From: Saccoglossus kowalevskii
Taxonomy: Eukaryota; Hemichordata; Enteropneusta; Harrimaniidae
DNA: 53,745 nucleotides
Reading direction: 5' to 3'
NCBI RefSeq assembly: GCF_000003605.2
Contig: NW_003139137.1
Coordinates: 1 to 53,745, forward strand
Part shown: positions 9,721 through 22,500 of the stretch, piece after piece
How positions within the stretch are numbered: the stretch's first letter is position 1
How the letters are laid out: the number at the start of each line of letters is the position of its first letter
The notes under the pieces: generated by a model
The model's database searches: none
Seen by the model: the letters and a program-made list of their open reading frames with translations, nothing else
Told to the model about the DNA's origin: nothing
Position numbers and translations under genes: made by a program

Positions 9721-12700
9721 TCTTTGGGGCATAAACTTAGTGGACCTGACATCTTGGGGGCATAAACTTAGTGGCCCTGACATATTGGGGGCATAAACTT
9801 AGTGGCCCTGACATCTTGGAGGCATGAACTTAGTGGCGCTGACATCTTGGGGCATAAAGTTAGTGGCCCTGACATATTGGGGGCATAAACTTAGTGGCCC
9901 TGACATCTTGGGGGCATAAACTTAGTGGCCCTGACATCTTGGTAGTATTAAATTGGTGGCCCTGACATCTTGGGGACATAAACTTAGTTGCCCTGACGTC
10001 TTGGGGGCATAAACTTAGTGGCCCTCACATCTTGGGGGCATAAACTTAGTGGCCCTGACGTCTTGGGGCATAAAATTAGTGGCCCTGACATTTTGGGGGT
10101 ATTTAATTGGTGGCCCTGACATCTTGGGAGCACAAACTTAATGGCCCTGACATCTTGGGGGCATAAACTTAGTGGCCCTGACATCTTGGAAGCATAAACT
10201 TAGTGGCCCTGACATCTTGGGGGCATAAAGTTAGTGGCCCTGACATATTGGGGGCATAAACTTAGTAGCCCTGACATCTTGGGGGCATAAACTTAGTGGC
10301 CCTGACATCTTGGTAGTATTAAATTGGTGGCCCTGACATCTTGGGGACATAATCTTAGTGGCCCTGACGTCTTGGGGGCATAAACTTAGTGGCCCTCACA
10401 TCTTGGGGGCATAAACTTAGTGGCCCTGACGTCTTGGGAGCATAAACTTAGTGGCCCTGACATTTTGGGGGTATTTAATTGGTGGCCCTGACATCCTGGG
10501 GGCATAAACTTAGTGGCCCTGACGTCTTGGGGGCATAAACTTAGTGGCCCTGACATTTTGGGGGTATGTACTCAGTGGCCCTGACATCTTGGGGGCATAA
10601 GCATAGTGGCCCTGACATCTTGGGGGCATAAGCATAGTGGCCCTGACAACTTAATGGGCATTTGGGGGACATGCACTCAGTGACCCTGATATCTCAGGGG
10701 CATAAACTTAGTGGCCCTGACATCTTGGGGGCATAAACTTAGTGGCTCTGACATCTTGGGGTCATAAACTTAGTGGCCCTGACATCTTGAGGGCATAAAG
10801 TTAGTGGCCCTGACATCTTGGGGGCATAAACTTAGTGGCCCAGACATCTTGGAGGCATAAACTTAGTGGCCCTGACATCTTGGGGGCATAAACTTAGTGG
10901 CCCTGACATCTTGGGGGCATAAACTTAGTGGCCCTGACAACTTGGGAGCATAAACTTAGTGGCCCTGACATCTTGGGGGTATTTAATTGGTGGCCCTGAC
11001 ATCTTGGGGGCATAAACTTAGTGGCCCTTACATCTTGGGGGCATAAACTTAGTGGCCCTGACGTCTTGTGGGCATAAATTTAGTGGCCCTGACATTTTGG
11101 GGGTATTTAATTGGTGGCCCTGACATCTTGGGAGCATAAACTTAATGGCCCTGGCGTCTTGGGGGCATAAACATAGTGGCCCTGACATATTGGGGGTATT
11201 TAATTGGTGGCCCTGGCATCTTGGGGGCATAAACTTAGTGGCCCTGACATCTTGGTAGTATTAAATTGGTGGCCCTGACATCTTGGTGGCATAAACTTAG
11301 TGGCCCTGACGTCTTGGGGGCATAAACTTAGTGGCCCTCACATATTGGGGGCATAAACTTAGTGGCCCTGACGTCTTCGGAGCATAAACTTAGTGGCCCT
11401 GACATTTTGGGGGTATTTAATTGGTGGCCCTGACATCCTGGGGGCATAAACTTAGTGGCCCTGACGTCTTGGGGGCATAAACTTAGTGGCCCTGACATTT
11501 TGGGGGTATATACTCAGCGGCCCTGACATCTTGGGAGCATAAGCATAGTGGCCCTGACATCTTGGGGGCATAAGCATAGTGGCTCTGACAACTTAATGGG
11601 CATTTGGGGGACATGCACTCAGTGACCCTGATATCTCAGGGGCATAAACTTAGTGGCCCTGACATCTTGGGGGCATAAACTTAGTGGCTCTGACATCTTG
11701 GGGTCATAAACTTAGTGTCCCTGACATCTTGGGGGCATAAACTTAGTGGCCCTGACATCTTGGGGGCATAAACTTAGTGGCTCTGACATCTTGGGGTCAT
11801 AAACTTAGTGGCCCTGACATCTTGGGGGCATAAACTTAGTGGCCCTGACATCTTGGGGGCATAAACTTAGTGGCCCTGACATCTTGGGGGCATAAAGTTA
11901 GTGGCCCTGACATCTTGGGGGCATAAACTTAGTGGCCCTGACATCTTAGGGGTATTTAATTGGTGGCCCTGACATCTTGGGGGCATAAGCTTAGTGGCCC
12001 TGACGTCTTGGGGGCATAGACTTAGTGGCCCTTACATATTGGGGGCATAAACTTAGTGGCCCTGACATCTTGGGGGCATAAACTTAGTGGCCCTGACATT
12101 TTGGGGGTATTTAATTGGTGGCCCTGACATCTTGGGGGCATAAACTTAGTGGCCCTGACGTCTTGGGGGCATAGACTTAGTGGCCCTTACATCTTGGGGG
12201 CATAAACGTAGTGGCCCTGACGTCTTGTGGGCATAAATTTAGTGGCCCTGACGTTTTGGGGGTATTTAATTGGTGCCTCTGACATCTTGGGAGCATAAAA
12301 TTAATGGCCCTGGCGTCTTGGGGGCATAAACATAGTGGCCCTGACATATTGGGGGTATTTAATTGGTGGCCCTGACATCTTTGGGGCATAAACTTAGTGG
12401 ACCTGACATCTTGGGGGCATAAACTTAGTGGCCCTGACATCTTGTGGGCATAAACTTAGTGGCCCTGACATCTTGGAGGCATAAACTTAGTGGCCCTGAC
12501 ATCTTGGGGGCATAAAGTTAGTGGCCCTGACATCTTGGGGGCATAAACTTAGTGGCCCTGACATATTGGGGCATAAACTTAGTGCCCCTGACATCTTGGG
12601 GGCATAAACTTAGTGGCCCTGACATCTTGGTAGTATTAAATTGGTGGCCCTGACATCTTGGGGACATAAACTTAGTGGCCCTGACGTCTTGGGGGCATAA

Positions 12701-13911
12701 ACTTAGTGGCCCTCACATCTTGGGGGCATAAACTTAGTGGCCCTGACGTCTTGGGAGCATAAACTTAGTGGCCCTGACATTTTAGGGGTATTTAATTGGT
12801 GGCCCTGACATCCTGGGGGCATAAACTTAGTGGCCCTGACGTCTTGGGGGCATAAACTTAGTGGCCCTGACATTTTGGGGGTATGTATTCAGTGGCCCTG
12901 ACATCTTGGGAGCATAAGCATAGTGGCCCTGACATCTTGGGGGCATAAGCATAGTGGCCCTGACAACTTAATGGGCATTTGGGGGACATGCACTCAGTGA
13001 CCCTGATAACTCAGGGGCATAAACTTAGTGGCCCTGACATCTTGGGGGCATAAACTTAGTGGCTCTGACATCTTGGGGTCATAAACTTTGTGGCCCTGAC
13101 ATCTTGGGAGCATAAACTTAGTGGCCCTGACATATTGGGGGCAAAAACTTAGTGGCCCTGACATCTTGGGGGCATAAACTTAGTGGCCCTGACATCTTAG
13201 GGGTATTTAATTGGTGGCCCTGACATCTTGGGGGCATAACCTTAGTGGCCCTGACGTCTTGGGGGCATAGACTTAGTGGCCCTTACATATTGGGGCATAA
13301 ACTTAGTGGCCCTGACGTCTTGTGGGCATAAATTTAGTGGCCCTGACATGTTGGGGGTATTTAATTGGTGGCCCTGACATCTTGGGAGCATAAACTTAAT
13401 GGCCCTGGCGTCTTGGGGGCATAAACATAGTGGCCCTGACATTTTGGGGGTATGTACTCAGTGGCCCTGACATCTTGGGGGCATAAGCATAGTGGCCCTG
13501 ACAACTTAATGGGCATTTGGGGGACATGCACTCAGTGACCCTGATATCTCAGGGGCATAAACTTAGTGGCCCCGACATCTTGGGGGCATAAACTTAGTGG
13601 CCCTGACATTCTAGTGTTATGTATTCAGTGGCCCTAGCATCTTGGGGGCATAAAAGTAGTGGCCCTGACTACTTAAGGGGCATATGGAAGACATGCACTC
13701 AGTGGCTCTGATATCTTGGTGGCATGAACTTAGTGGCCCTGACGTCTTGGGGGCATAAACTTAGTGGCCCTGACATTTTGGGGGCATTTAATTGGTGTCC
13801 CTGACATCTTGGGGGCATAAATTTAGTGGCCCTGACATCTTGGGGGCATAAACTTAGTGGCCCTGACATCTTGGTAGTATTAAATTGGTGGCCCTGACAT
13901 CTTGGGGACAT
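9721..13911. repeat. Cassette-rich domain 3 (gamma subfamily)
   Basis: E monomers start at 10641, 11583, 12958 and 13496, with aatgggcattt plus gcactcag (gamma), and a diverged one lies at 13663. A second marker, ggtagtattaaattgg, occurs at 9941, 10312, 11254, 12629 and 13873 and links this domain to 19505, 35415 and 44495. D monomers are often doubled before E. The domain repeats a module of about 0.9 to 1.4 kb with variable numbers of A monomers. No gene is visible. Confidence 0.8.
13601..13736. repeat. Diverged sister cassette C'D'E'F', copy 1
   Basis: Four monomers of 31, 31, 43 and 31 bp. They carry, in order, attctagtgttatgtattc, ccctagcatc with cataaaagtagtgg, cttaaggggcatatggaag, and ctctgatatcttgg with gcatgaac. 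Lengths and order equal the C-D-E-F cassette, but the bases differ far more than among ordinary cassettes. The F' monomer has lost the TCAGGG arm of the hairpin. Other copies lie at 22402, 34263, 45541 and 46662. Confidence 0.88.
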
Positions 13912-14580
13912 AAACTTAGTGGCCCTGACGTCTTGGGGGCATAAACTTAGTGGCCCTGACGTCTTGGGAGCATAAACTTAGTGGCCCTGACATTTTGGGG
14001 GCATAAACTTAGTGGCCCTGACATCTTGGGGGCATAAACTTAGTGGCCCTGACATCTTGGGGGCATAAACTTAGTGGCCCTGACATCTTGGAGGCATAAA
14101 CTTAGTGGCCCTGACATCTTGGGGCATAAACTTAGTGGACCTGACATCTTGGGGGCATAAACTTAGTGGCCCTGACATATTGGGGGCATAAACTTAGTGG
14201 CCCTGACATCTTGGGGGCATAAACTTAGTGGCCCTAACGTCTTGGGGGCATACACTTAGTGGCCCTGACGTCTTGGGGGCATAGACTTAGTGGCCCTGAC
14301 ATCTTGGAGGCATAAACTTAGTGGCCCTGACATCTTGGGGGCATAAACTTAGTGGCCCTGACATCTTGGGGGCATAAACTTAGTGGCCCTGACATCTTGG
14401 GGGCATAAACTTAGTGGCCCTGACATCTTGGGGGCATAAACTTAGTGGCCCTGACATCTTGGGGGCATAAACTTAGTGGCCCTGACATATTGGGGGTATT
14501 TAATTGGTGGCCCTGACATCTTTGGGGCATAAACTTAGTGGACCTGACATCTTGGGGGCATAAACTTAGTGGCCCTGACA

Positions 14581-15570
14581 TAATGGGGGCATAAACTTAG
14601 TGGCCCTGACATCTTGGAGGCATAAACTTAGTGGCCCTGACATCTTGGGGGCATAAAGTTAGTGGCCCTGACATATTGAGGGCATAAACTTAGTGGCCCT
14701 GACATCTTGGGGGCATACACTTAGTGGCCCTGACGTCTTGGGGGCATAGACTTAGTGGCCCTGACATCTTGGAGGCATAAACTTAGTGGCCCTGACATCT
14801 TGGGGGCATAAACTTAGTGGCCCTGACATCTTGGGGGCATAAACTTAGTGGCCCTGACATCTTGGGGCATAAACTTAGTGGACCTGACATCTTGGGGGCA
14901 TAAACTTAGTGGCCCTGACATATTGGGGGCATAAACTTAGTGGCCTTGACATCTTGGGGGCATAAACTTAGTGTCCCTGACATCTTGTGGGTATTAAATT
15001 GGTGGCCCTGACATCTTGGGGGCATAAACTTAGTGGCCCTGACGTCTTGGGGGCATAAACTTAGTGGCCCTGACGTCTTGGGGGCATAGACTTAGTGGCC
15101 CTGACATCTTGGAGGCATAAACTTAGTGGCCCTGACATCTTGGGGGCATAAACTTAGTGGCCCTAACATCTTGGGGGCATAAACTTAGTGGCCCTGACAT
15201 CTTGGGGGCATAAACTTAGTGGCCCTGACATCTTGGGGGCATAAACTTAGTGGCCCTGACATCTTCGGGGCATAAACTTAGTGGCCCTGACATCTTGGGG
15301 GCATAAACTTAGTGGCCCTGACATATTGGGGGTATTTAATTGGTGGCCCTGACATCTTGGGGCATAAACTTAGTGGCCCTGACATCTTGGGGGCATAAAC
15401 TTAGTGGCCCTGACATCTTGGGGGCATAAACTTAGTGGCCCTGACATCTTGGGGGCATAAACTTAGTGGCCCTGACATATTGGGGGTATTTAATTGGTGG
15501 CCCTGACATCTTTGGGGCATAAACTTAGTGGACCTGACATCTTGGGGGCATAAACTTAGCGGCCCTGACA
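14581..15570. repeat. 990-bp higher-order unit (32 monomers)
   Basis: The unit starts at the taatggggg marker and ends before the next taatgggtgc at 15571. I count 32 monomers, two of them 30 bp, which gives exactly 990 bp. The order includes gaggc, cataaagtt, catattgag, cgtc with catagac, the ccttgac / gtgtcc / cttgtggg trio, ttcgggg, two B monomers, ctttgggg and gtggacctg. Confidence 0.85.
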
Positions 15571-16498
15571 TAATGGGTGCATAAACTTAGTGGCCCTGAC
15601 ATCTTGGAGGCATAAACTTAGTGGCCCTGACATCTTGGGGGCATAAAGTTAGTGGCCCTGACATATTGGGGGCATAAACTTAGTGGCCCTGACATCTTGG
15701 GAGCATAAACTTAGTGGCCCTGACGTCTTGGGGGCATAGACTTAGTGGCCCTGACATCTTGGAGGCATAAACTTAGTGGCCCTGACATCTTAGGGGCATA
15801 AACTTAGTGGCGCTGACATCTTGGGGACATAAACTTAGTGGCCCTGACATCTTGGGGCATAAACTTAGTGGACCTGACATCTTGGGGGCATAAACTTAGT
15901 GGCCCTGACATATTGGGGGCATAAACTTAGTGGCCTTGACATCTTGGGGGCATAAACTTAGTGTCCCTGACATCTTGTGGGTATTAAATTGGTGGCCCTG
16001 ACATCTTGGGGGCATAAACTTAGTGGCCCTGACATCTTGGGGGCATAAACTTAGTGGCCCTGACATCTTGGGGGCATAAACTTAGTGGCCCTGACATCTT
16101 GGGGGCATAAACTTAGTGGCCCTGACATCTTGGGGCATAAACTTAGTGGCCCTGACATCTTCGGGGCATAAACTTAGTGGCCCTGACATCTTGGGGGCAT
16201 AAACTTAGTGGCCCTGACATATTGGGGGTATTTAATTGGTGGCCCTGACATCTTGGGGGCATAAACTTAGTGGCCCTGACATCTTGGGGGCATAAACTTA
16301 GTGGCCCTGACATCTTGGGGGCATAAACTTAGTGGCCCTGACATCTTGGGGGCATAAACTTAGTGGCACTGACATCTTGGGGGCATAAACTTAGTGGCCC
16401 TGACATATTGGGGGTATTTAATTGGTGGCCATGACATCTTTGGGGCATAAACTTAGTGGACCTGACATCTTGGGGGCATAAACTTAGTGGCCCTGACA
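15571..16498. repeat. 928-bp higher-order unit (30 monomers)
   Basis: The unit follows the 990-bp one in the same variant order over the first 14 monomers and the last several, but has 30 monomers, again with two of 30 bp, giving 928 bp. The 62-bp difference is exactly two monomers, as expected from unequal exchange in register. The next unit begins at 16499. Confidence 0.83.
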
Positions 16499-16650
16499 TA
16501 ATGGGGGCATAAACTTAGTGGCCCTGACATCTTGGAGGCATAAACTTAGTGGCCCTGACATCTTGGGGGCATAAAGTTAGTGGCCCTGACATATTGGGGG
16601 CATAAACTTAGTGGCCCTGACATCTTGGGGGCATAAACTTAGTGGCCCTG
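16141..16650. repeat. 510-bp segment duplicated 34,740 bp downstream
   Basis: This segment aligns with 50881-51390 at a constant offset of 34,740 bp, with a single difference noticed (ggccatgac here, ggccctgac there). Shared markers are ttcgggg, gtggcactgac, taatgggggc and cataaagtt. Collinearity ends at 16651, where this copy has acgtc and the other acatc. Confidence 0.83.
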
Positions 16651-17834
16651 ACGTCTTGGGGGCATAGACTTAGTGGCCCTGACATCTTGGAGGCATAAAC
16701 TTAGTGGCCCTGACATCTTGGGGGCATGAACTTAGTGGCCCTGACATCTTGGGGGCATAAACTTAGTTGCCCTGACATCTTGGGGCATAAACTTAGTGGA
16801 CCTGACATCTTGGGGGCATAAACTTAGTGGCCCTGACATATTGGGGGCATAAACTTAGTGGCCTTGACATCTTGTGGGCATAAACTTAGTGTCCCTGACA
16901 TCTTGTGGGTATTAAATTGGTGGCCCTGACATCTTGGGGGCATAAACTTAGTGGCCCTGACGTCTTGGGGGCATAAACTTAGTGGCCCTGACGTCTTGGG
17001 GGCATAGACTTAGTGGCCCTGACATCTTGGAGGCATAAACTTAGTGGCCCTGACATCTTGGGGGCATAAACTTAGTGGCCCGGACATCTTGGGGGCATAA
17101 ACTTAGTGGCCCTGACATCTTGGGGGCATAAACTTAGTGGCCCTGACATCTTGGGGGCATAAACTTAGTGGCCCTGACATCTTCGGGGCATAAACTTAGT
17201 GGCCCTGACATCTTGGGGGCATAAACTTAGTGGCCCTGACATATTGGGGGTATTTAATTGGTGGCCCTGACATCTAGGGGGCATAAACTTAGTGGCCCTG
17301 ACATCTAGGGGGCATAAACTTAGTGGCCCTGACATCTTGGGGGCATAAACTTAGTGGCCCTGACATCTTGGGAGCATAAACTTAGTGGCCCTGACATCTT
17401 GGGGGCATCAACTTAGTGGCCCTGACATCTTGGGGGCATAAATTTAGTGGCCCTGACATCTTGGGGGCATAAACTTAGTGGCCCTGACATCTTGGGGGCA
17501 TAAACTTAGTGGCCCTGACATCTTGGGGACATAAACTTAGTGGCCCTGAAATCTTCGGGGCATAAACTTAGTGGACCTGACATCTTGGGGGCATAAACTT
17601 AGTGGCCCTGACATCTTGGGGGCATAAACTTAGTGGCCCTGACATCTTGGGGGCATAAACTTAGTGGCCCTGACATCTTGGAGGCATAAACTTAGTGGCC
17701 CTGACATCTTGGGGCATAAACTTAGTGGACCTGACATCTTGGGGGCATAAACTTAGTGGCCCTGACATATTGGGGGCATAAACTTAGTGGCCCTGACATC
17801 TTGGGGGCATACACTTAGTGGCCCTGACGTCTTG

Positions 17835-18510
17835 GGGGCATAGACTTAGTGGCCCTGACATCTTGGAGGCATAAACTTAGTGGCCCTGACATCTTGGGGG
17901 CATAAACTTAGTGGCCCTGACATCTTGGGGGCATAAACTTAGTGGCCCTGACATCTTGGGGCATAAACTTAGTGGACCTGACATCTTGGGGGCATAAACT
18001 TAGTGGCCCTGACATATTGGGGGCATAAACTTAGTGGCCTTGACATCTTGGGGGCATAAACTTAGTGTCCCTGACATCTTGTGGGTATTAAATTGGTGGC
18101 CCTGACATCTTGGGGGCATAAACTTAGTGGCCCTGACGTCTTGGGGGCATAAACTTAGTGGCCCTGACGTCTTGGGGGCATAGACTTAGTGGCCCTGACA
18201 TCTTGGAGGCATAAACTTAGTGGCCCTGACATCTTGGGGGCATAAACTTAGTGGCCCTGACATCTTGGGGGCATAAACTTAGTGGCCCTGACATCTTGGG
18301 GGCATAAACTTAGTGGCCCTGACATCTTGGGGGCATCAACTTAGTGGCCCTGACATCTTCGGGGCATAAACTTAGTGGCCCTGACATCTTGGGGGCATAA
18401 ACTTAGTGGCCCTGACATATTGGGGGTATTTAATTGGTGGCTCTGACATCTTTGGGGCATAAACTTAGTGGACCTGACATCTTGGGGGCATAAACTTAGT
18501 GGCCCTGACA
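17835..18510. repeat. Segment duplicated 34,492 bp downstream
   Basis: This segment aligns with 52327-53002 at an offset of 34,492 bp. Shared rare markers are gggggcatcaac (18,330 and 52,821) and ggctctgacatctttgg. The offset differs from that of 16141-16650 by 248 bp, exactly eight monomers, so both belong to one larger copied block of about 2 kb that has gained or lost eight monomers. Confidence 0.82.
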
Positions 18511-18790
18511 TATTGGGGGTATTTAATTGGTGGCCCTGACATCTTTGGGGCATAAACTTAGTGGACCTGACATCTTGGGGGCATAAACTTAGTGGCCCTG
18601 ACATCTTGGGGGGCATAAACTTTGTGGCCTTGACATCTTGGGGGCATAAACTTAGTGTCCCTGACATCTTGTGGGTATTAAATTGGTGGCCCTGACATCT
18701 TGGGGGCATAAACTTAGTGGCCCTGACGTCTTGGGGGCATAAACTTAGTGGCCCTGACATCTTGGAGGCATAAACTTAGTGGCCCTGACA
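18150..18790. repeat. Segment duplicated 4,593 bp downstream
   Basis: This segment matches 22743-23383 with an offset of 4,593 bp. Both hold two successive B monomers each followed by ctttgggg and gtggacctg, a six-G monomer (cttggggggcataaac) with tttgtggcc, and the gtgtccctgac / cttgtgggtatt pair. The chance absence of in-frame TAA gives both copies a 139-codon minus-strand open frame, the longest in the window. I do not consider it coding. Confidence 0.8.
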
Positions 18791-19500
18791 TCTTGGGGCA
18801 TAAACTTAGTGGACCTGACATTTGGGGGCATAAACTTAGTGGCCCTGACATATTGGGGGCATAAACTTAGTGGCCTTGACATCTTGGGGGCATAAACTTA
18901 GTGTCCCTGACATCTTGTGGGTATTAAATTGGTGGCCCTGACATCTTGGGGGCATAAACTTAGTGGCCCTGACGTCTTGGAGGCATAAACTTAGTGGCCC
19001 TGACGTCTTGGGGGCATAGACTTAGTGGCCCTGACATCTTGGAGGCATAAACTTAGTGGCCCTGACATCTTGGGGGCATAAACTTAGTGGCCCTGACATC
19101 TTGGGGGCATAAACTTAGTGGCCCTGACATCTTGGGGGCATAAACTTAGTGGCCCTGACATCTTGGGGCATAAACTTAGTGGCCCTGACATCTTGGGGGC
19201 ATAAACTTAGTGGCCCTGACATTTTGGGGGCATAAACTTAGTGGCCCTGACATATTGGGGGTATTTAATTGGTGGCCCTGACATCTTTGCGGCATAAACT
19301 TAGTGGACCTGACATCTTGGGGGCATAAACTTAGTGGCCCTGACATAATGGGGGCATAAACTTAGTGGCCCTGACATCTTGGAGGCATAAACTTAGTGGC
19401 CCTGACATCTTGGGGGCATAAAGTTAGTGGCCCTGACATATTGGGGGCATAAACTTACTGGCCCTGACATCTTGGGGGCATAAACTTAGTGGCCCTGACA

Positions 19501-22500
19501 TCTTGGTAGTATTAAATTGGTGGCCCTGACATCTTGGGGACATAAACTTATTGGCCCTGACGTCTTGGGGGCATAAACTTAGTGGCCCTCACATCTTGGG
19601 GGCATAAACTTAGTGGCCCTGACGTCTTGGGGGCATAAACTTTGTGGCCCTGACATTTTGGGGGTATGTACTCAGTGGCCCTGACATCTTGGGGGCATAA
19701 GCATAGTGGCCCTGACATCTTGGGGGCATAAACATAGTGGCCCTGACAACTTAATGGGCATTTTGGGGACATGCACGCAGTGACCCTGATATCTCAGGGG
19801 CATAAACTTAGTGGCCCCGACATCTTGGGAACATAAACTTAGTGGCCCTGACATCTTGGGGGCATAAACTTAGTGGCCCTGACATCTTGGGGGCATAAAC
19901 TTAGTGACCCTGATATATCAAGGGCATAAACTTAGTGGCACTGACATCTTGGGAACATAAACTTAGTGGCCCTGACATCTTGGGGGCATAAACTTAGTGG
20001 CCCTGACATCTTGGGGGCATAAACGTAGTGGCCCTGACGTCTTGGGGGTATGTACTCAGAGGCCCTGACATCTTGGGGGCATAAGCATAGTGGCCCTGAC
20101 AACTTCATGGGCATTTGGGGGACATGCACGCAGTGACCCTGATATCTCAGGGGCATAAACTTAGTGGCCCTGACATCTTGGGAACATAAACTTAGTGGCC
20201 CTGACATCTTGGGGGCATAAACTTAGTGGCCCTGACATCTTGGGGGCATAAACGTAGTGGCCCTGACGTCTTGGGGCCATAGACTTAGTGGCCCTGACAT
20301 TTTGGGGGTATTTAATTGATGGCCCTGACATCTTGGGGGCATAAACTTAGTTTCCTGACGTCTTGGGGGCATAAACTTAGTGGCCCTTACATCTTGGGGG
20401 CATAAACTTAGTGGCCCTGACGTCTTGGGGGCATAAACTTAGTGGCCCTGACTTCTTGGGGCCATAAACTTAGTGGCCCTGACATCTAGTGGGCATAAAC
20501 TTAGTGGGCCTGACATCTTGGGGGCATAAACTTAGTGGCCCTGACATCTTGGGGGTATTTAATTGGTGGCCCTGACATCTTGGGGGCATAAACTTAGTGG
20601 CCCTCACGCCTTGGGGGCATAGACTTAGTGGCCCTTACATATTGGGGGCATAAACTTCGTGACCCTGACATCTTGTGGGCATAAATTTAGTGGCCCTGAT
20701 ATTTTTGGGGTATTTAATTGGTGGCCCTGACATCTTGGGAGCATAAATTTAATGGCCCTGGCGTCTTGGGGGCATAAACATAGTGGCCCTGACATTTTGG
20801 GGGTATGAACTCAGTGGCCCTGACATCTTTGGGGCATAAGCATAGGGCCCTGACAACTTAATGGGCATTTGGGGGACATGCACGCAGTGACCCTGATATC
20901 TCAGGGGCATAAACTTAGTGGCCCTGACATCTTGGGAACATAAACTTAGTGGCACTGACATCTTGGGGGCATAAACGTAGTGGCTCTGACATCTTGGGGG
21001 CATAAACTTAGTGTCCCTGACGTCTTTTGGCCATAGACTTAGTGGCCCTGACATTTTGGGGCATAAACTTAGCGGCCCTGACATCTTGGGGGCATATACT
21101 TAGTGGCCCTGACATCTTGGGGGCATAAACTTAGTGGCCCTGACATCTTGGGGGCATAAACTTAGTGGCCCTGCTATCTTGGGGGCATAAACTCAGTGGC
21201 CCTGACATCTTGGGGGCATAAACTTAGTGGCCCTTACATCTTCGGGGTATATAATTGGTGGCCCTGACATCTTGGGGGCATAAACTTAGTGGCTCTGACG
21301 CCTTGGGGGCATAGACTTAGTGGCCCTTACATCTTGGGGGCATAAACTTCGTGACCCTGACGTCTTGTGGGCATAAATTTAGTGGCCCTGACATTTTGGG
21401 GGTATTTAATTGGTGGCCTTGACATCTTGGGAACATAAACTTAATGGCCCTGGCGTCTTGGGGGCATAAACATAGTGGCCCTGACATTTTGGGGGTATGT
21501 ACTCAGTGGCCCTGACATCTTGGGGGCATAAGCATAGTGGCCCTGACAACTTAATGGGCATTTGGGGGACATGCACGCAGTGACCCTGATATCTCAGGGG
21601 CATAAATTTATTGGCCCTGACATCTTGGGAACATAAACTTAGTGGCCCTGACATCTTGGGGGCATAAACTTAGTGGCCCTGACGTCTTGGGGCCATAGAC
21701 TTAGTGGCCCTGACATTTTGGGGGTATTTAATTGATGGCCCTGATATATTGGGGGCATAAACTTAGTGGCCCTGACGTCATGGAGGCATAAACTTAGTGG
21801 CCCTTACATCTTGGGGGCATAAACTTAGTGGTCATGACGTCTTGGGGGCATAAACTTAGTGGCTCTGACATCTTGGGGTCATAAACTTAGTAGCCCTGAC
21901 ATCTTGGGGGCATTAACTTAGTGGCCCTGACATCTTGGGGGCATAAACTTAGTGGCCCTGACATCTTGGGGGCATAAACTTAGTGGCCCTGACATCTTGG
22001 GGGTATTTAATTGGTGGCCCTGACATCTTGGGAGCATAACCTTAGTGGCCCTGACGTCTTGGGGGCATAGACTTAGTGGCCCTTACATCTTGGGGGCATA
22101 AACTTAGTGGCCCTGACGTCTTGTGGGCATAAATTTAGTGGCCCTGACATGTTGGGGGTATTTAATTGGTGGCCCTGACATCTTGGGAGCATAAACTTAA
22201 TGGCCCTGGCGTCTTGGGGGCATAAACATAGTGGCCCTGACATTTTGGGGGTATGTACTCAGTGGCCCTGACATCTTGGGGGCATAAGCATAGTGGCCCT
22301 GACAACTTAATGGGCATTTGGGGGACATGCACTTAGTGACCCTGATATATCAGGGGCATAAACTTAGTGGCCCCGACATATTGGGGGCATAAACTTAGTG
22401 GCCCTGGCATTCTAGTGTTATGTATTCAGTGGCCCTAGCATCTTGGGGGCATAAAAGTAGTGGCCCTGACAACTTAAGGGGCATATGGAAGACATGCACT

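Larger units (their letters stand above)
13912..19500. repeat. Long cassette-free, A-rich domain
   Basis: There is no E monomer between 13,706 and 19,740, the longest such gap in the window. A monomers are interspersed with gaggc, cgtc, ttcgggg, catatt-B and ctttgggg variants in a repeating order. Higher-order units of 990 and 928 bp occupy 14581-16498 (separate entries), and further copies of the same trio markers lie at 16,899, 18,077, 18,668 and 18,912. No gene is visible. Confidence 0.85.

Noticed and set aside
18341..18760. 139-codon minus-strand open frame, repeated at 22934-23353
   Set aside because: It is made wholly of satellite monomers, its length depends on which monomers lack TAA, overlapping frames are equally open, and no start context, splice signal or unique sequence supports a gene.
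20827..20860. Possible transposon junction at gcatagggccctgac
   Set aside because: It is only a loss of two bases in a D monomer; the E monomer follows normally and no target duplication or foreign sequence is present.
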